Assembly (NCBI GenBank): GCA_030272155.1
Contig: CP126202.1
Coordinates: 3,679,501-3,743,500 of the forward strand
Origin: Tetradesmus obliquus
Lineage: Eukaryota > Chlorophyta > Chlorophyceae > Sphaeropleales > Scenedesmaceae
Length of the DNA: 64,000 bases
Reading direction: 5' to 3'
The position numbers and the translations under genes were made by a program. The notes beneath the pieces were generated by a model. It had not been told where the DNA came from and did no database searches. It worked only from the letters and a program-made list of their open reading frames with translations. Shown in pieces: positions 11,473-23,326 of the stretch. How positions within the stretch are numbered: position 1 is the first letter of the stretch; every line of letters begins with the position of its first letter.

Positions 11473-14400
11473 ATTTATTATATTAATCAACATAAAACAA
11501 CTCTTTGGAACAATTTAAACAATGTTTCGACGACCACATCCCTTTCGTCCAGGACGGCCAAGTAAGCGCGCCGGGTAAAAATTCAACGGCACGGACGATT
11601 CGAGGGCCGCTGCGCTTCGCTTCCTCTTCCGCCCCAACTCTTGTCAGGTTCTCACATGCACGTGGGTGAAATGTCCGAGCTCAAACGGACGAGTAGGTAT
11701 TTTTGCAGGTCCATCCAATTTCCAGTGGCAGTGGACCGACACCCGTGCCAATTTGCTGAATGCAGCCAGGTCCCTCCGAACCAGGACGGCCAAGTAAGCG
11801 CGCCGGGTAAAAATTCAACGGCACGGACGATTCGAGGGCCGCTGCGCTTCGCTTCCTCTTCCGCCCCAACTCTTGTCAAGTTCTCACATGCACGTGGGTG
11901 AAATTCCCGAGCTCAAACGGACGAGTAGGTATTTTTGCAGGTCCATCCAATTTCCAGTGGCAGTGGACCGACACCCGTGCCAACCTGCTGGATGCAGCCA
12001 GGTCCCTCCAAAGACATTTTATTATATTAATCAACATAAAACAACTCTTTGGAACAATTTAAACAATGTTTCGACGACCACATCCCTTTCGTCCAGGACG
12101 GCCAAGTAAGCGCGCCGGGTAAAAATTCAACGGCACGGACGATTCGAGGGCCGCTGCGCTTCGCTTCCTCTTCCGCCCCAACTCTTGTCAGGTTCTCACA
12201 TGCACGTGGGTGAAATGTCCGAGCTCAAACGGACGAGTAGGTATTTTTGCAGGTCCATCCAATTTCCAGTGGCAGTGGACCGACACCCGTGCCAACCTGC
12301 TGGATGCAGCCAGGTCCCTCCAAAGACATTTTATTATATTAATCAACATAAAACAACTCTTTGGAACAATTTAAACAATGTTTCGACGACCACATCCCTT
12401 TCGTCCAGGACGGCCAAGTAAGCGCGCCGGGTAAAAATTCAACGGCACGGACGATTCGAGGGCCGCTGCGCTTCGCTTCTTCTTCCGCCCCAACTCTTGT
12501 CAAGTTCTCACATGCACGTGGGTGAAATTCCCGAGCTCAAACGGACGAGTAGGTATTTTTGCAGGTCCATCCAATTTCCAGTGGCAGTGGACCGACACCC
12601 GTGCCAATTTGCTGAATGCAGCCAGGTCCCTCCAAAGACATTTTATTATATAAATCAACATAAAACAACTCTTTGGAACAATTTAAACAATGTTTCGACG
12701 ACCACATCCCTTTCGTCCAGGACGGCCAAGTAAGCGCGCCGGGTAAAAATTCAACGGCACGGACGATTCGAGGGCCGCTGCGCTTCGCTTCCTCTTCCGC
12801 CCCAACTCTTGTCAGGTTCTCACATGCACGTGGGTGAAATGTCCGAGCTCAAACGGACGAGTAGGTATTTTTGCAGGTCCATCCAATTTCCAGTGGCAGT
12901 GGACCGACACCCGTGCCAACCTGCTGGATGCAGCCAGGTCCCTCCAAAGACATTTTATTATATTAATCAACATAAAACAACTCTTTGGAACAATTTAAAC
13001 AATGTTTCGACGACCACATCCCTTTCGTCCAGGACGGCCAAGTAAGCGCGCCGGGTAAAAATTCAACGGCACGGACGATTCGAGGGCCGCTGCGCTTCGC
13101 TTCTTCTTCCGCCCCAACTCTTGTCAAGTTCTCACATGCACGTGGGTGAAATTCCCGAGCTCAAACGGACGAGTAGGTATTTTTGCAGGTCCATCCAATT
13201 TCCAGTGGCAGTGGACCGACACCCGTGCCAATTTGCTGAATGCAGCCAGGTCCCTCCAAAGACATTTTATTATATAAATCAACATAAAACAACTCTTTGG
13301 AACAATTTAAACAATGTTTCGACGACCACATCCCTTTCGTCCAGGACGGCCAAGTAAGCGCGCCGGGTAAAAATTCAACGGCACGGACGATTCGAGGGCC
13401 GCTGCGCTTCGCTTCTTCTTCCGCCCCAACTCTTGTCAGGTTCTCACATGCACGTGGGTGAAATGTCCGAGCTCAAACGGACGAGTAGGTATTTTTGCAG
13501 GTCCATCCAATTTCCAGTGGCAGTGGACCGACACCCGTGCCAACCTGCTGGATGCAGCCAGGTCCCTCCAAAGACATTTTATCATATTAATCAACATAAA
13601 ACAACTCCTTGGAACATTTTAAACAATGTTTCGACGACCACATCCCTTTCGTCCAGGACGGCCAAGTAAGCGCGCCGGGTAAAAATTCAACGGCACGGAC
13701 GATTCGAGGGCCGCTGCGCTTCGCTTCCTCTTCCGCCCCAACTCTTGTCAGGTTCTCACATGCACGTGGGTGAAATGTCCGAGCTCAAACGGACGAGTAG
13801 GTATTTTTGCAGGTCCATCCAATTTCCAGTGGCAGTGGACCGACACCCGTGCCAATTTGCTGAATGCAGCCAGGTCCCTCCGAACCAGGACGAAAAAAAA
13901 AAAAAAAAAAAAAAGAACCAGGACGGCCAAGTAAGCGCGCCGGGTAAAAATTCAACGGCACGGACGATTCGAGGGCCGCTGCGCTTCGCTTCCTCTTCCG
14001 CCCCAACTCTTGTCAAGTTCTCACATGCACGTGGGTGAAATTCCCGAGCTCAAACGGACGGGTAGGTATTTTTGCAGGTCCATCCAATTTCCAGTGGCAG
14101 TGGACCGACACCCGTGCCAACCTGCTGGATGCAGCCAGGTCCCTCCAAAGACATTTTATTATATTAATCAACATAAAACAACTCTTTGGAACAATTTAAA
14201 CAATGTTTCGACGACCACATCCCTTTCGTCCAGGACGGCCAAGTAAGCGCGCCGGGTAAAAATTCAACGGCACGGACGATTCGAGGGCCGCTGCGCTTCG
14301 CTTCCTCTTCCGCCCCAACTCTTGTCAGGTTCTCACATGCACGTGGGTGAAATGTCCGAGCTCAAACGGACGAGTAGGTATTTTTGCAGGTCCATCCAAT

Positions 14401-17400
14401 TTCCAGTGGCAGTGGACCGACACCCGTGCCAACCTGCTGGATGCAGCCAGGTCCCTCCAAAGACATTTTATTATATTAATCAACATAAAACAACTCTTTG
14501 GAACAATTTAAACAATGTTTCGACGACCACATCCCTTTCGTCCAGGACGGCCAAGTAAGCGCGCCGGGTAAAAATTCAACGGCACGGACGATTCGAGGGC
14601 CGCTGCGCTTCGCTTCTTCTTCCGCCCCAACTCTTGTCAAGTTCTCACATGCACGTGGGTGAAATTCCCGAGCTCAAACGGACGAGTAGGTATTTTTGCA
14701 GGTCCATCCAATTTCCAGTGGCAGTGGACCGACACCCGTGCCAATTTGCTGAATGCAGCCAGGTCCCTCCAAAGACATTTTATTATATAAATCAACATAA
14801 AACAACTCTTTGGAACAATTTAAACAATGTTTCGACGACCACATCCCTTTCGTCCAGGACGGCCAAGTAAGCGCGCCGGGTAAAAATTCAACGGCACGGA
14901 CGATTCGAGGGCCGCTGCGCTTCGCTTCTTCTTCCGCCCCAACTCTTGTCAAGTTCTCACATGCACGTGGGTGAAATGTCCGAGCTCAAACGGACGAGTA
15001 GGTATTTTTGCAGGTCCATCCAATTTCCAGTGGCAGTGGACCGACACCCGTGCCAATTTGCTGAATGCAGCCAGGTCCCTCCGAACCAGGACGAAAAAAA
15101 AAAAAAAAAAAAGAACCAGGACGGCCAAGTAAGCGCGCCGGGTAAAAATTCAACGGCACGGACGATTCGAGGGCCGCTGCGCTTCGCTTCCTCTTCCGCC
15201 CCAACTCTTGTCAAGTTCTCACATGCACGTGGGTGAAATTCCCGAGCTCAAACGGACGGGTAGGTATTTTTGCAGGTCCATCCAATTTCCAGTGGCAGTG
15301 GACCGACACCCGTGCCAACCTGCTGGATGCAGCCAGGTCCCTCCAAAGACATTTTATCATATTAATCAACATAAAACAACTCCTTGGAACATTTTAAACA
15401 ATGTTTCGACGACCACATCCCTTTCGTCCAGGACGGCCAAGTAAGCGCGCCGGGTAAAAATTCAACGGCACGGACGATTCGAGGGCCGCTGCGCTTCGCT
15501 TCCTCTTCCGCCCCAACTCTTGTCAGGTTCTCACATGCACGTGGGTGAAATTCCCGAGCTCAAACGGACGAGTAGGTATTTTTGCAGGTCCATCCAATTT
15601 CCAGTGGCAGTGGACCGACACCCGTGCCAATTTGCTGAATGCAGCCAGGTCCCTCCGAACCAGGACGAAAAAAAAAAAAAAAAAAAAAAGAACCAGGACG
15701 GCCAAGTAAGCGCGCCGGGTAAAAATTCAACGGCACGGACGATTCGAGGGCCGCTGCGCTTCGCTTCCTCTTCCGCCCCAACTCTTGTCAAGTTCTCACA
15801 TGCACGTGGGTGAAATTCCCGAGCTCAAACGGACGGGTAGGTATTTTTGCAGGTCCATCCAATTTCCAGTGGCAGTGGACCGACACCCGTGCCAACCTGC
15901 TGGATGCAGCCAGGTCCCTCCAAAGACATTTTATTATATTAATCAACATAAAACAACTCTTTGGAACAATTTAAACAATGTTTCGACGACCACATCCCTT
16001 TCGTCCAGGACGGCCAAGTAAGCGCGCCGGGTAAAAATTCAACGGCACGGACGATTCGAGGGCCGCTGCGCTTCGCTTTCTCTTCCGCCCCAACTCTTGT
16101 CAGGTTCTCACATGCACGTGGGTGAAATGTCCGAGCTCAAACGGACGAGTAGGTATTTTTGCAGGTCCATCCAATTTCCAGTGGCAGTGGACCGACACCC
16201 GTGCCAACCTGCTGGATGCAGCCAGGTCCCTCCAAAGACATTTTATTATATTAATCAACATAAAACAACTCTTTGGAACAATTTAAACAATGTTTCGACG
16301 ACCACATCCCTTTCGTCCAGGACGGCCAAGTAAGCGCGCCGGGTAAAAATTCAACGGCACGGACGATTCGAGGGCCGCTGCGCTTCGCTTCTTCTTCCGC
16401 CCCAACTCTTGTCAAGTTCTCACATGCACGTGGGTGAAATTCCCGAGCTCAAACGGACGAGTAGGTATTTTTGCAGGTCCATCCAATTTCCAGTGGCAGT
16501 GGACCGACACCCGTGCCAATTTGCTGAATGCAGCCAGGTCCCTCCAAAGACATTTTATTATATAAATCAACATAAAACAACTCTTTGGAACAATTTAAAC
16601 AATGTTTCGACGACCACATCCCTTTCGTCCAGGACGGCCAAGTAAGCGCGCCGGGTAAAAATTCAACGGCACGGACGATTCGAGGGCCGCTGCGCTTCGC
16701 TTCTTCTTCCGCCCCAACTCTTGTCAAGTTCTCACATGCACGTGGGTGAAATGTCCGAGCTCAAACGGACGAGTAGGTATTTTTGCAGGTCCATCCAATT
16801 TCCAGTGGCAGTGGACCGACACCCGTGCCAATTTGCTGAATGCAGCCAGGTCCCTCCGAACCAGGACGAAAAAAAAAAAAAAAAAAAAGAACCAGGACGG
16901 CCAAGTAAGCGCGCCGGGTAAAAATTCAACGGCACGGACGATTCGAGGGCCGCTGCGCTTCGCTTCCTCTTCCGCCCCAACTCTTGTCAAGTTCTCACAT
17001 GCACGTGGGTGAAATTCCCGAGCTCAAACGGACGGGTAGGTATTTTTGCAGGTCCATCCAATTTCCAGTGGCAGTGGACCGACACCCGTGCCAACCTGCT
17101 GGATGCAGCCAGGTCCCTCCAAAGACATTTTATTATATTAATCAACATAAAACAACTCTTTGGAACAATTTAAACAATTTTTCGACGACCACATCCCTTT
17201 CGTCCAGGACGGCCAAGTAAGCGCGCCGGGTAAAAATTCAACGGCACGGACGATTCGAGGGCCGCTGCGCTTCGCTTCTTCTTCCGCCCCAACTCTTGTC
17301 AAGTTCTCACATGCACGTGGGTGAAATGTCCGAGCTCAAACGGACGAGTAGGTATTTTTGCAGGTCCATCCAATTTCCAGTGGCAGTGGACCGACACCCG

Positions 17401-20400
17401 TGCCAATTTGCTGAATGCAGCCAGGTCCCTCCGAACCAGGACGAAAAAAAAAAAAAAAAAAAAAGAACCAGGACGGCCAAGTAAGCGCGCCGGGTAAAAA
17501 TTCAACGGCACGGACGATTCGAGGGCCGCTGCGCTTCGCTTCCTCTTCCGCCCCAACTCTTGTCAAGTTCTCACATGCACGTGGGTGAAATTCCCGAGCT
17601 CAAACGGACGGGTAGGTATTTTTGCAGGTCCATCCAATTTCCAGTGGCAGTGGACCGACACCCGTGCCAACCTGCTGGATGCAGCCAGGTCCCTCCAAAG
17701 ACATTTTATTATATTAATCAACATAAAACAACTCTTTGGAACAATTTAAACAATTTTTCGACGACCACATCCCTTTCGTCCAGGACGGCCAAGTAAGCGC
17801 GCCGGGTAAAAATTCAACGGCACGGACGATTCGAGGGCCGCTGCGCTTCGCTTCCTCTTCCGCCCCAACTCTTGTCAGGTTCTCACATGCACGTGGGTGA
17901 AATGTCCGAGCTCAAACGGACGAGTAGGTATTTTTGCAGGTCCATCCAATTTCCAGTGGCAGTGGACCGACACCCGTGCCAACCTGCTGGATGCAGCCAG
18001 GTCCCTCCAAAGACATTTTATTATATTAATCAACATAAAACAACTCTTTGGAACAATTTAAACAATGTTTCGACGACCACATCCCTTTCGTCCAGGACGG
18101 CCAAGTAAGCGCGCCGGGTAAAAATTCAACGGCACGGACGATTCGAGGGCCGCTGCGCTTCGCTTCTTCTTCCGCCCCAACTCTTGTCAAGTTCTCACAT
18201 GCACGTGGGTGAAATTCCCGAGCTCAAACGGACGAGTAGGTATTTTTGCAGGTCCATCCAATTTCCAGTGGCAGTGGACCGACACCCGTGCCAATTTGCT
18301 GAATGCAGCCAGGTCCCTCCAAAGACATTTTATTATATAAATCAACATAAAACAACTCTTTGGAACAATTTAAACAATGTTTCGACGACCACATCCCTTT
18401 CGTCCAGGACGGCCAAGTAAGCGCGCCGGGTAAAAATTCAACGGCACGGACGATTCGAGGGCCGCTGCGCTTCGCTTCCTCTTCCGCCCCAACTCTTGTC
18501 AGGTTCTCACATGCACGTGGGTGAAATGTCCGAGCTCAAACGGACGAGTAGGTATTTTTGCAGGTCCATCCAATTTCCAGTGGCAGTGGACCGACACCCG
18601 TGCCAATTTGCTGAATGCAGCCAGGTCCCTCCGAACCAGGACGAAAAAAAAAAAAAAAAAAAAAGAACCAGGACGGCCAAGTAAGCGCGCCGGGTAAAAA
18701 TTCAACGGCACGGACGATTCGAGGGCCGCTGCGCTTCGCTTCCTCTTCCGCCCCAACTCTTGTCAAGTTCTCACATGCACGTGGGTGAAATTCCCGAGCT
18801 CAAACGGACGGGTAGGTATTTTTGCAGGTCCATCCAATTTCCAGTGGCAGTGGACCGACACCCGTGCCAACCTGCTGGATGCAGCCAGGTCCCTCCAAAG
18901 ACATTTTATCATATTAATCAACATAAAACAACTCCTTGGAACAATTTAAACAATGTTTCGACGACCACATCCCTTTCGTCCAGGACGGCCAAGTAAGCGC
19001 GCCGGGTAAAAATTCAACGGCACGGACGATTCGAGGGCCGCTGCGCTTCGCTTCCTCTTCCGCCCCAACTCTTGTCAGGTTCTCACATGCACGTGGGTGA
19101 AATGTCCGAGCTCAAACGGACGAGTAGGTATTTTTGCAGGTCCATCCAATTTCCAGTGGCAGTGGACCGACACCCGTGCCAATTTGCTGAATGCAGCCAG
19201 GTCCCTCCGAACCAGGACGAAAAAAAAAAAAAAAAAAAAAAGAACCAGGACGGCCAAGTAAGCGCGCCGGGTAAAAATTCAACGGCACGGACGATTCGAG
19301 GGCCGCTGCGCTTCGCTTCCTCTTCCGCCCCAACTCTTGTCAAGTTCTCACATGCACGTGGGTGAAATTCCCGAGCTCAAACGGACGGGTAGGTATTTTT
19401 GCAGGTCCATCCAATTTCCAGTGGCAGTGGACCGACACCCGTGCCAACCTGCTGGATGCAGCCAGGTCCCTCCAAAGACATTTTATTATATTAATCAACA
19501 TAAAACAACTCTTTGGAACAATTTAAACAATGTTTCGACGACCACATCCCTTTCGTCCAGGACGGCCAAGTAAGCGCGCCGGGTAAAAATTCAACGGCAC
19601 GGACGATTCGAGGGCCGCTGCGCTTCGCTTCCTCTTCCGCCCCAACTCTTGTCAGGTTCTCACATGCACGTGGGTGAAATGTCCGAGCTCAAACGGACGA
19701 GTAGGTATTTTTGCAGGTCCATCCAATTTCCAGTGGCAGTGGACCGACACCCGTGCCAACCTGCTGGATGCAGCCAGGTCCCTCCAAAGACATTTTATTA
19801 TATTAATCAACATAAAACAACTCTTTGGAACAATTTAAACAATGTTTCGACGACCACATCCCTTTCGTCCAGGACGGCCAAGTAAGCGCGCCGGGTAAAA
19901 ATTCAACGGCACGGACGATTCGAGGGCCGCTGCGCTTCGCTTCTTCTTCCGCCCCAACTCTTGTCAAGTTCTCACATGCACGTGGGTGAAATTCCCGAGC
20001 TCAAACGGACGAGTAGGTATTTTTGCAGGTCCATCCAATTTCCAGTGGCAGTGGACCGACACCCGTGCCAATTTGCTGAATGCAGCCAGGTCCCTCCAAA
20101 GACATTTTATTATATAAATCAACATAAAACAACTCTTTGGAACAATTTAAACAATGTTTCGACGACCACATCCCTTTCGTCCAGGACGGCCAAGTAAGCG
20201 CGCCGGGTAAAAATTCAACGGCACGGACGATTCGAGGGCCGCTGCGCTTCGCTTCTTCTTCCGCCCCAACTCTTGTCAAGTTCTCACATGCACGTGGGTG
20301 AAATGTCCGAGCTCAAACGGACGAGTAGGTATTTTTGCAGGTCCATCCAATTTCCAGTGGCAGTGGACCGACACCCGTGCCAATTTGCTGAATGCAGCCA

Positions 20401-22496
20401 GGTCCCTCCGAACCAGGACGAAAAAAAAAAAAAAAAAAAAGAACCAGGACGGCCAAGTAAGCGCGCCGGGTAAAAATTCAACGGCACGGACGATTCGAGG
20501 GCCGCTGCGCTTCGCTTCCTCTTCCGCCCCAACTCTTGTCAAGTTCTCACATGCACGTGGGTGAAATTCCCGAGCTCAAACGGACGGGTAGGTATTTTTG
20601 CAGGTCCATCCAATTTCCAGTGGCAGTGGACCGACACCCGTGCCAACCTGCTGGATGCAGCCAGGTCCCTCCAAAGACATTTTATTATATTAATCAACAT
20701 AAAACAACTCTTTGGAACAATTTAAACAATTTTTCGACGACCACATCCCTTTCGTCCAGGACGGCCAAGTAAGCGCGCCGGGTAAAAATTCAACGGCACG
20801 GACGATTCGAGGGCCGCTGCGCTTCGCTTCCTCTTCCGCCCCAACTCTTGTCAGGTTCTCACATGCACGTGGGTGAAATGTCCGAGCTCAAACGGACGAG
20901 TAGGTATTTTTGCAGGTCCATCCAATTTCCAGTGGCAGTGGACCGACACCCGTGCCAATTTGCTGAATGCAGCCAGGTCCCTCCAAAGACATTTTATTAT
21001 ATAAATCAACATAAAACAACTCTTTGGAACAATTTAAACAATGTTTCGACGACCACATCCCTTTCGTCCAGGACGGCCAAGTAAGCGCGCCGGGTAAAAA
21101 TTCAACGGCACGGACGATTCGAGGGCCGCTGCGCTTCGCTTCCTCTTCCGCCCCAACTCTTGTCAGGTTCTCACATGCACGTGGGTGAAATGTCCGAGCT
21201 CAAACGGACGAGTAGGTATTTTTGCAGGTCCATCCAATTTCCAGTGGCAGTGGACCGACACCCGTGCCAACCTGCTGGATGCAGCCAGGTCCCTCCAAAG
21301 ACATTTTATTATATTAATCAACATAAAACAACTCTTTGGAACAATTTAAACAATGTTTCGACGACCACATCCCTTTCGTCCAGGACGGCCAAGTAAGCGC
21401 GCCGGGTAAAAATTCAACGGCACGGACGATTCGAGGGCCGCTGCGCTTCGCTTCTTCTTCCGCCCCAACTCTTGTCAAGTTCTCACATGCACGTGGGTGA
21501 AATTCCCGAGCTCAAACGGACGAGTAGGTATTTTTGCAGGTCCATCCAATTTCCAGTGGCAGTGGACCGACACCCGTGCCAATTTGCTGAATGCAGCCAG
21601 GTCCCTCCAAAGACATTTTATTATATAAATCAACATAAAACAACTCTTTGGAACAATTTAAACAATGTTTCGACGACCACATCCCTTTCGTCCAGGACGG
21701 CCAAGTAAGCGCGCCGGGTAAAAATTCAACGGCACGGACGATTCGAGGGCCGCTGCGCTTCGCTTCTTCTTCCGCCCCAACTCTTGTCAGGTTCTCACAT
21801 GCACGTGGGTGAAATGTCCGAGCTCAAACGGACGAGTAGGTATTTTTGCAGGTCCATCCAATTTCCAGTGGCAGTGGACCGACACCCGTGCCAACCTGCT
21901 GGATGCAGCCAGGTCCCTCCAAAGACATTTTATTATATTAATCAACATAAAACAACTCTTTGGAACAATTTAAACAATGTTTCGACGACCACATCCCTTT
22001 CGTCCAGGACGGCCAAGTAAGCGCGCCGGGTAAAAATTCAACGGCACGGACGATTCGAGGGCCGCTGCGCTTCGCTTCTTCTTCCGCCCCAACTCTTGTC
22101 AAGTTCTCACATGCACGTGGGTGAAATTCCCGAGCTCAAACGGACGAGTAGGTATTTTTGCAGGTCCATCCAATTTCCAGTGGCAGTGGACCGACACCCG
22201 TGCCAATTTGCTGAATGCAGCCAGGTCCCTCCAAAGACATTTTATTATATAAATCAACATAAAACAACTCTTTGGAACAATTTAAACAATGTTTCGACGA
22301 CCACATCCCTTTCGTCCAGGACGGCCAAGTAAGCGCGCCGGGTAAAAATTCAACGGCACGGACGATTCGAGGGCCGCTGCGCTTCGCTTCTTCTTCCGCC
22401 CCAACTCTTGTCAGGTTCTCACATGCACGTGGGTGAAATGTCCGAGCTCAAACGGACGAGTAGGTATTTTTGCAGGTCCATCCAATTTCCAGTGGC
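11473..22496 (+). repeat. 312 bp satellite array, main uninterrupted block (37 unit starts)
   Basis: Head-to-tail units all in one orientation, spaced 312 bp for full units, 232 bp for units with an 80 bp deletion, and 262-265 bp for deleted units carrying a poly(A) insertion. Type A has aatgtccgag, caacctgctggatg and ttatattaatc. Type B has aattcccgag, caatttgctgaatg and ttatataaatc. A and B often alternate, giving a 624 bp dimer. Mixed types such as B head with A tail (marked by ggacgggtagg) show exchange between units. Each unit has an AT-rich core of about 60 bp (ttattatattaatc to aatttaaacaatg) in otherwise GC-rich DNA. No function can be read from the sequence. Confidence 0.97.
13882..13925 (+). 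mobile_element. Poly(A)-only insertion with 11 bp target duplication (first of 23)
   Basis: Left gaaccaggacg 13882-13892, A22 at 13893-13914, right gaaccaggacg 13915-13925. Nothing but A lies between the duplicated targets. The other A tracts start at 15094, 15668, 16869, 17444, 18644, 19220, 20421, 23984, 24875, 28757, 29648, 32941, 46303, 47194, 49669, 50559, 51445, 52019, 56283, 57174, 62914 and 63805, with lengths from 18 to 24. The simplest reading is one retrotransposition event that copied only the tail, then amplification with the satellite. Confidence 0.85.
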
Positions 22497-23326
22497 GATG
22501 ACAGGATATGCTTTGCCTGAAGTGGAGAGTCTATCAATAGACAGGTGGTGATTGTCTGTGTCGACAATCAGTCACCTATAAATAGGCGTCTTGTGTGTGT
22601 GTGTCGTAATGCTGCCTGTGAGGTGCAGCTTTTAGAGGTGTGCAAGTCACCATGCGTTGATAGCTGACAGCTACACTATGGACAGCTTTTGTTTCAAGGG
22701 CCAGTCACGGTCTGTCACACATCACAGGACGTCATTGCGTAACTGTGATTTTAGTGGAGTCTGGGCACTCGGTCAGGTCCTGGATGCCACACGATCATGC
22801 AGACAGCCCCGTGCGGGGCAGCCCCGAAAGGCATCCAGGACCTGACCGAGTGCCCAGACTCCACTAAAATCACAGTTACGCAATGACGTCCTGTGATGTG
22901 TGACAGACCGTGACTGGCCCTTGAAACAAAAGCTGTCCATAGTGTAGCTGTCAGCTATCAACGCATGTTTTTTTTTTTTTTTTTTTTTTTTTTTGAAGCA
23001 AGAAAGTTACAAGGGCTGACCTACATAACTGTGCACTTGCTCCACAAAAAGATCCATCAACGCATGGTGACTTGCACACCTCTAAAAGCTGCACCTTTTA
23101 GTGGAGTCTGGGCACTCGGTCAGGTCCTGGATGCCTTTCGGGGCTGCCCCGCACGGGGCTGTCTGCATGATCGTGTGACAGCGTCTCTTGGTACAAGAGA
23201 CCTGTGGGGTGAGTGCGGAACAGGTTGCCTCACTCTCTCAATGGATCTTTTTGTGGAGCAAGTGCACAGTTATGTAGGTCAGCCCTTGTAACTTTCTTGC
23301 TTCAAAAAAAAAAAAAAAAAAAAAAA
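22497..23326. mobile_element. LINE island 1: fold-back plus nested tails
   Basis: Plus 3' UTR 22497-22788, joined head-on to reversed 3' UTR 22789-22967. A T27 tract and reversed LINE tail (22968-23055) follow, flanked by atcaacgcatg at 22957-22967 and 23056-23066. The interrupted reversed UTR resumes to about 23096, then a plus LINE tail starts at ttttagtggag and ends in A23 (23304-23326). No coding sequence. Confidence 0.88.
22651..22967. repeat. Perfect inverted repeat, 138 bp arms, 41 bp spacer
   Basis: Arms 22651-22788 and 22830-22967 are reverse complements made from the same part of the LINE 3' UTR. The spacer is GC-rich and contains the ccccgtgcgggg element. Copies occur at about 26790-27110 and 43733-44051. 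In islands 5 and 6 the right arm is interrupted by a further insertion. Confidence 0.9.

Noticed and set aside
12121..12180. Possible RNA polymerase III B-box (gattcgaggg) in the satellite, hinting at a SINE or tRNA origin.
   Set aside because: No A-box at proper distance upstream, no tRNA-like fold and no T-run terminator in the right place.
14200..14240. A CENP-B box-like string (ttcgtccaggacggc) in the satellite.
   Set aside because: It misses two of the nine defining bases, and CENP-B is not known from algae, so the similarity is not meaningful.
11473..22496. Regularly spaced repeats as a CRISPR array.
   Set aside because: The repeats are contiguous 312 bp units without unique spacers, in a eukaryotic context with introns; no cas genes.
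22968..22994. T tracts as transcription terminators.
   Set aside because: Each is the complement of a LINE poly(A) tail, joined to reversed LINE 3' sequence and flanked by target duplications.
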